Part shown: in pieces, positions 5,927 to 10,013 of the stretch
How positions within the stretch are numbered: position 1 is the first letter of the stretch
How the letters are laid out: the number at the start of each line of letters is the position of its first letter
Source of the DNA: Bacteroidota bacterium
GTDB taxonomy: Bacteria > Bacteroidota > Bacteroidia > Chitinophagales > UBA2359
Direction: 5' to 3'
Length of the DNA: 10,013 nucleotides
NCBI GenBank assembly: GCA_020631675.1
Contig: JAHDGT010000034.1
Coordinates: 1 to 10,013 of the forward strand
Position numbers and translations under genes: made by a program
Notes under the pieces: model-generated
Told to the model about the DNA's origin: nothing
Seen by the model: only the letters and a program-made list of their open reading frames with translations
Databases searched by the model: none

Positions 5927-7378
5927 TTATTTCCTCAGTACTTGGATCAAGTCTTTATTCATCCAGAGTAAGACACCTGCTAATAAGCAGAACTGGGCCA
6001 AGCCAGCGGTCGGGTAACTGATGTGATTCGCTGCGGTCAGATACATGGAAATAGAAAGAATACTTAAAAAAAGCAGCAAAAAAGACTTGATCCCGGGGAT
6101 TTTAGATAAGGGGGAGAACAATTTGGGGTACTGTATATATAACAATAGGCAGAGTGTGCATTTCGTGAACACGCTGGCCGTTACGGCTCCCCATAGACCG
6201 ATAATGGGTGTGAGTAAAACATTAAAAAGAATAATGCTGCTGATGCCAATGCTATTAAAAAAGAGAACGATCTCTGGCTTTTTTTGATAGAAGAATTGTA
6301 AGTACAATAAAAAATTAACGCCACCACATAAATAACCGATCGAATAGATAAAGACATACTGTCTGACTTGGAGGTAATCAGGCTTATCGGTGATCAAATG
6401 CAGGCAGCACACTGCGAATATGACGGCAGTGATACCTAGTAACAGACAGATCGTATAAAATCGGTACACCCTTTCGAACTGATTTTCGGCGGCGTCTTTT
6501 TCCAGCTCGAAGGCTTCGTAAACATAGGGCAAAACAGCTGCTCTTAACATGAAATAGCCCATTTCGATCATACCCACTAGCGTATTGAGCAGGCCGTAGA
6601 TACCTACCAATGTCGTATTGAGTAAGCGTTCCAGTAAAAAGCGATCACCGATGCTGAAGCCCCAGTTGAGTACGCTGTTCGGCAATTCACTTCTGGCGAA
6701 TAATATGGGTTCTCTGATTTTATCGAAATCAATTTTGAAGGTGAGGTACTTAAAGAAGATGATCAGAACAACAACAACCGTGGCGACAAGGGCTATGCCC
6801 CTACCCATTAATGCGCCTTCTAAGCCGTAGCCCATAGACATGACCAAGAATAACTGCAAGGATACGCTCAATAGCACCTGAATACCGACCAACGCACTGA
6901 ATAGCTTCAATCGCTTTTGGTTTCTTAGCAAAACCACGAATAGTATGTAAATGGCATTACCAAAGCCGGTCAGCGTGGCCCAAAAACCGTATGGCCAGAA
7001 TCGTATCGCCTCATCTTTGAAAAGAAACCGAAAAAATGAATCACCGAAATTGAATAGCACAAGCGCCGAAAAACCAAGAAGTATCAATGCTACACTGGTA
7101 AGTTGTCCTAAAAACCGATACAGTGCGGTGGTAGACTTATGGTAATCATAGTAAAAGCGATAAAAGCCCGAACCGATGCCTAAGGTGGCCAATGGCCCGA
7201 CCAAAACGGTATAAGCCGTCATCATGGACAGAATACCATATTCATCCGCACTGAAGTAATGCAGGAAGATGGGCTGTAGTAAGACTAAGCCCAAGAAGGG
7301 TTGAAGAAACTGCAACACCATATATACTAAGGTGCTGGTCATTAGTTCCTTGCTTTGCTTTATCGCATTGCTGTTCAA
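5927..7378 (-). CDS. Wzx-type polysaccharide flippase, 483 aa
   Basis: Inner-membrane transporter of the MOP superfamily, expected to flip an undecaprenyl-linked oligosaccharide from the cytoplasmic to the periplasmic face. The whole chain is hydrophobic, with about 12-14 membrane segments. Typical marks are FSADEYGILSMMTAY after the first segment, GIGSGFYRFYYDY after the second, and DRFLLERLLN followed by VGIYGLLN at the start of the second half. The length is normal for the family. The start is TTG at 7378. An ATG at 7342, preceded by AAGGA, is possible, but it would remove the charged KQSKEL segment that usually precedes the first membrane helix, so I keep the longer form. It follows the GT4 gene on the same strand after 95 bases with a hairpin between. 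Substrate unknown; a teichuronic- or O-antigen-type glycan is equally possible. Confidence 0.92.
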   Translation of the reverse strand: MNSNAIKQSKELMTSTLVYMVLQFLQPFLGLVLLQPIFLHYFSADEYGILSMMTAYTVLVGPLATLGIGSGFYRFYYDYHKSTTALYRFLGQLTSVALILLGFSALVLFNFGDSFFRFLFKDEAIRFWPYGFWATLTGFGNAIYILFVVLLRNQKRLKLFSALVGIQVLLSVSLQLFLVMSMGYGLEGALMGRGIALVATVVVVLIIFFKYLTFKIDFDKIREPILFARSELPNSVLNWGFSIGDRFLLERLLNTTLVGIYGLLNTLVGMIEMGYFMLRAAVLPYVYEAFELEKDAAENQFERVYRFYTICLLLGITAVIFAVCCLHLITDKPDYLQVRQYVFIYSIGYLCGGVNFLLYLQFFYQKKPEIVLFFNSIGISSIILFNVLLTPIIGLWGAVTASVFTKCTLCLLLYIQYPKLFSPLSKIPGIKSFLLLFLSILSISMYLTAANHISYPTAGLAQFCLLAGVLLWMNKDLIQVLRK

Positions 7379-7433
7379 GGGAGATCCGTTTCTTTATGTG
7401 CGTGAACTAAAATAGCGACACTTACTTCAAATT

Positions 7434-7469
7434 TATTCAAACGTTTTTACAATCATAAACGCTTGAATA
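7434..7469 (-). terminator. Stem-loop between GT4 and flippase genes
   Basis: On the minus strand TATTCAAGCGTTT and AAACGTTTGAATA form a 13-bp stem with one G-U wobble around a 10-base loop. It begins four bases after the stop codon of the GT4 gene, where an intrinsic terminator would sit, but it is followed by AATTTGAAG rather than a T-run. It may be a partial terminator, or an RNA 3'-end or processing site that sets different levels for the two genes. The wobble favours minus-strand RNA. Confidence 0.55.
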
Positions 7470-7473
7470 CACG

Positions 7474-8643
7474 CTACACAATCGCAATCAACTGTTTTGC
7501 TTGCGCACTTAATGAGAAACGTGCTTCATAATCCGCTAATTGGTTTTCCGCACTTACTTCTATATCCTCCCTGTTTTCATAGATGTATAATAGTTTATCG
7601 ATCAAGTCGCTTTTATCTTCCTTAATGAATTGATAGGCGTTGTAGTTGGGAATCACAACTTCTTTTAATCCACCAGCAGTAGAACATAATAATGTAACTC
7701 CTTGTACCATTGCTTCTATTGCCACGTTTCCAAAACCCTCAAAACGAGATGGAACGACCACTAAATCCGCTCTTTTCATATAGGAGAGCATATGGAAGTT
7801 ATCTACAAAACCTGTGAGCAATACTTGATCCTTCCATGAATAATTCTCTATCTGTCTTTTTATCTCTTGCTCAAGTAAGCCTCCGCCTACTATTAATAAG
7901 CGTACTCCTTTTCTATCCGTTTCACTTATCGAGTGAAGAAATTCATCAAAAGCATCTAAGAAAAAGTCGTGCGCTTTCGCAGGGTGCAATCTGCCCGGAA
8001 AAATCAGAAGAAATTCGCCAGGGTCAAATCCCCATTCTTTAAAGAGGCGTTCTGCAAGCTCGCTATCGCCTTTTTTAGCTGGAACACTATTAAATATGAC
8101 ATGGGGATCGGCTAAATAAAAGTTATCCTCTATATCCTTCATTACCGCCTTTGAAACACATATACTAATGTCATCAAAAGCTTTAGCCAGTCGCATATTA
8201 TAATAGTTAAATGCGCGCTTCAGTAGCGAAGCATTTAAAGAGCTAGAGGAATAATCTAAAGCGCAATAATAAGTGAGCAACCTGAATTCGTTTGCTGAAT
8301 TCGCTAATCGTTTTTTGGCTAAGCGTGCGATAAAGTGCGAAAAGGGTAATACGGCAACAACGGTATCGATCTCATTTTTCTCACAATAAACCGCAAGATT
8401 CTGTGCGGCGGAACTTGAATTCAGAACAGTTTCTCTACCTAGATAACATTCTTTCAAATCATCATTTGCGACTCTATGAGCAGGAAGCTTTAGTTTAGGC
8501 AGTAAGTCTCTTTTTTCTGTTAGTGTATAAAGATATATATCTTGCCCTTTGTCAAATAAGAAGTTGACAATATTCACACAAAGGTGCTCAGCTCCTCCAA
8601 TTCCTAAAGTTGGGATGAGCGCAAGAATTCTTTTTTGTTTCAT
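7474..8643 (-). CDS. GT4-family glycosyltransferase, 389 aa
   Basis: Cytoplasmic retaining glycosyltransferase of the GT-B fold that adds a sugar from a nucleotide donor to a growing glycan. The N-terminal half opens with a Rossmann strand and GIGGAEH (residues 14-20), the usual acceptor-side glycine loop. The C-terminal half has FPGRLHPAKAHD (about 214-225), the donor-phosphate Arg/Lys region, and the EX7E signature EGFGNVAIE with Glu302 and Glu310, followed by STAGGLKEVV. The length is typical. I start at the ATG at 8643. The open frame reaches a TTG at 8676, but the added MCTFVSSNCGL does not fit the family, where the first strand starts within a few residues of the N-terminus. It is divergent from the GT4 gene at 8797 and upstream of the flippase on the same strand. 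Donor and acceptor sugars cannot be read from the sequence. Confidence 0.93.
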   Translation of the reverse strand: MKQKRILALIPTLGIGGAEHLCVNIVNFLFDKGQDIYLYTLTEKRDLLPKLKLPAHRVANDDLKECYLGRETVLNSSSAAQNLAVYCEKNEIDTVVAVLPFSHFIARLAKKRLANSANEFRLLTYYCALDYSSSSLNASLLKRAFNYYNMRLAKAFDDISICVSKAVMKDIEDNFYLADPHVIFNSVPAKKGDSELAERLFKEWGFDPGEFLLIFPGRLHPAKAHDFFLDAFDEFLHSISETDRKGVRLLIVGGGLLEQEIKRQIENYSWKDQVLLTGFVDNFHMLSYMKRADLVVVPSRFEGFGNVAIEAMVQGVTLLCSTAGGLKEVVIPNYNAYQFIKEDKSDLIDKLLYIYENREDIEVSAENQLADYEARFSLSAQAKQLIAIV

Positions 8644-8663
8644 AAGCCCACAATTTGAGGACA

Positions 8664-8671
8664 CGAAGGTA
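8664..8671 (-). promoter_or_regulatory. Possible -7 element for GT4 gene at 8643
   Basis: TACCTTCG on the minus strand matches the Bacteroidota -7 consensus TAnnTTTG with one mismatch and ends 20 bases before the ATG at 8643. I see no convincing -33 TTTG box at the expected distance, so the call rests on the -7 match, its position, and the mirror-image site on the other strand. Confidence 0.35.
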
Positions 8672-8768
8672 CACAAACAATGAGCTATTTACCCAGCGTG
8701 TCCGGCTTAGGTGCCCGGTCCAAATAGTTGTTATACTGAGATAGTTTAAAGTTTTCATGATACTACAC

Positions 8769-8776
8769 TATCTTCA
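8769..8776 (+). promoter_or_regulatory. Possible -7 element for GT4 gene at 8797
   Basis: TATCTTCA is a two-mismatch relative of the Bacteroidota -7 box TAnnTTTG and ends 20 bases before the ATG at 8797, the same spacing as the site for the divergent gene. The -33 region holds only a weak TTTAAAG. The rest of the 153-base divergent spacer shows nothing else I can name. Confidence 0.3.
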
Positions 8777-8796
8777 CGAACTTAAAAAAGAGTGCA

Positions 8797-10013
8797 ATGT
8801 CTAAGCAAAAACCTCAAGTTCTATATATTTCCTATGATGGTATGACTGACCCTTTAGGTCAATCTCAGGTGATCCCCTATTTGATCGGTCTGCAAAAGAA
8901 AGGTTACGCATTCACTATTTTGAGTTGCGAGAAAAGAGATCGAATGCGCGCTTATGGGGATCAAATCAGAAAATTACTTAAGCGCCATCAAATCAACTGG
9001 GAGCCGCTGAACTACCATTCTTCTCCTAAGCTACTGGCGAAGGCATGGGACATGAATCACCTGAGAAGAGCCGCACTGCACTTACATGAGCAGCATCAAT
9101 TCGCCGCTACACACTGTCGATCATACATAGCGGCCGAAGTGGGTGAGTTGCTAAAGAAAAAGCACGATGTGCCATTCATATTCGATATGCGAGGCTTTTG
9201 GGCGGATGAACGCGTAGATGGCGGCTTATGGCCGCAGGATCAATTCTTTTACCGCCGTTTGTATAAACGCTATAAGCAAAAAGAGATCAGCTTCATTCAA
9301 AATGCCGATCATATCATCAGTCTGACCGAAGCCGGAAAATCAGAGATAATGAAGTGGAAGGGGTACTTTGGTGCCCCCATAAGTGTTATTCCCTGTAGTG
9401 TTGACATGGATCATTTCAAGCAGGTGGATGAAAGTAGTCGAAGTGCCGCTCGCTCAGCTTTAGGTATTTCCAATGATGCCATTGTAATCACCTATTTAGG
9501 CTCCATAGGCACCTGGTATATGCTGGATGAAATGTTGTACTTTTTCAGACTCTTTAAGATTCGCTACCCCAAAGCTCATTTCTTATTTTTAACACCCGAG
9601 GGCAGACCGGCGCTACAAAAAAGTGCAGTTTGGCAAGAGCTGGAAGAAAAGGACATTAGTGTTCAATTCGCGACTCGTAAAGAAGTGCCTGAGCTACTAG
9701 CCGCAAGTGATCTTGGTTTATTTTTCATTCGCCCTTGTTATTCTAAAATGAGCAGTTCTCCTACTAAATTAGGAGAGTTTTTAGCAATGGGCATTCCGGT
9801 CATTACAAATACAGGCATCGGTGATGTGGATCAGATACTACAAGAACTTGCTGGTGGCATATCCCTAGCTGATTTCGAAGAGCGTACCTTCCAATCTGCC
9901 ATTGAAGAACAAACCCAAGACTTATTGGAAAAGTCTCCAGCCGATATAAGAGCAAATGCTGGTTCTTATTACGACTTGGCAAAGGCCGTTGAAGCATATG
10001 GCTCGGTTTATGA
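8797..10013 (+). CDS. GT4-family glycosyltransferase, 3' end cut
   Basis: The ATG at 8797 opens a frame of 405 codons with no stop, running out of the window; by length it should end soon after. The product starts MSKQKPQVLYISYDGMTDPL followed by GQSQVIPYL, an N-terminal signature common in bacterial surface-polysaccharide GT4-like enzymes. DMRGFWADERVDGG (130-143) is a second conserved block of that group. The donor domain has TYLGSIGTWYML and SPTKLGEFLAMG (321-332); Glu327 sits where the family places the nucleotide-sugar-binding Glu, and PVITNTGIGDV follows. GT-B fold, cytoplasmic, no signal peptide. It is transcribed away from the GT4/flippase pair and may begin a second operon of the same polysaccharide locus. 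Specificity unknown. Confidence 0.93.
   Translation, partial: MSKQKPQVLYISYDGMTDPLGQSQVIPYLIGLQKKGYAFTILSCEKRDRMRAYGDQIRKLLKRHQINWEPLNYHSSPKLLAKAWDMNHLRRAALHLHEQHQFAATHCRSYIAAEVGELLKKKHDVPFIFDMRGFWADERVDGGLWPQDQFFYRRLYKRYKQKEISFIQNADHIISLTEAGKSEIMKWKGYFGAPISVIPCSVDMDHFKQVDESSRSAARSALGISNDAIVITYLGSIGTWYMLDEMLYFFRLFKIRYPKAHFLFLTPEGRPALQKSAVWQELEEKDISVQFATRKEVPELLAASDLGLFFIRPCYSKMSSSPTKLGEFLAMGIPVITNTGIGDVDQILQELAGGISLADFEERTFQSAIEEQTQDLLEKSPADIRANAGSYYDLAKAVEAYGSVY

Noticed and set aside
8644..8676. 11-residue extension of the GT4 protein from a TTG
   Set aside because: The family begins almost directly with the first beta strand, and the extension overlaps the possible promoter.
8692..8720. 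GC-rich patch with CCGG repeats in the divergent spacer
   Set aside because: The halves do not pair well enough for a stable hairpin and show no likeness to the 134-nt elements.
1..10013. CRISPR arrays, tRNA or rRNA genes, insertion sequences
   Set aside because: I saw no spaced direct repeats, no tRNA-like cloverleaf or rRNA signature, and no transposase frame with terminal repeats.

Overview
The window most likely comes from a member of the Bacteroidota. The evidence is an OmpA-type protein built from TPR, PD40 propeller, carboxypeptidase-regulatory-like, OmpA C-terminal and SPOR modules, AT-rich intergenic DNA without clear Shine-Dalgarno sites, and possible TAnnTTTG-like promoter elements. 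I cannot place it below phylum from sequence alone.

Layout from left to right. 1-256 has no gene but holds a 134-nt structured element on the minus strand (94-227, copy B). 257-2167 (-) encodes a 636-aa capsule-type GT-B glycosyltransferase. A strong intrinsic terminator (2176-2210) separates it from 2270-5338 (-), a 1022-aa secreted cell-envelope protein that appears to carry two kinds of peptidoglycan-binding domain. 5339-5926 is a 588-bp gene-free region. It holds a possible attenuator upstream of the OmpA gene, a second copy of the 134-nt element in the opposite orientation (5711-5844, copy A) and a long inverted repeat. 5927-7378 (-) is a Wzx-type flippase. 7474-8643 (-) is a GT4 glycosyltransferase in line with it, and 8797-10013 (+) is a divergent GT4 glycosyltransferase cut by the window end.

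The three glycosyltransferases and the flippase together suggest a surface polysaccharide locus: the transferases assemble a lipid-linked glycan on the cytoplasmic face and the flippase moves it across the inner membrane. The OmpA/SPOR protein probably anchors the envelope and need not belong to the same pathway.

The most notable observation is the pair of 134-nt elements. They share an identical 19-nt apical segment and conserved flanks (GATAG near the 5' end, GGATAGCCCG at the 3' end). Their stems differ in sequence but stay base-paired, including the same bulged T. This is a compensatory-change signature of a selected RNA (or single-stranded DNA) structure. I do not recognise the family with certainty.
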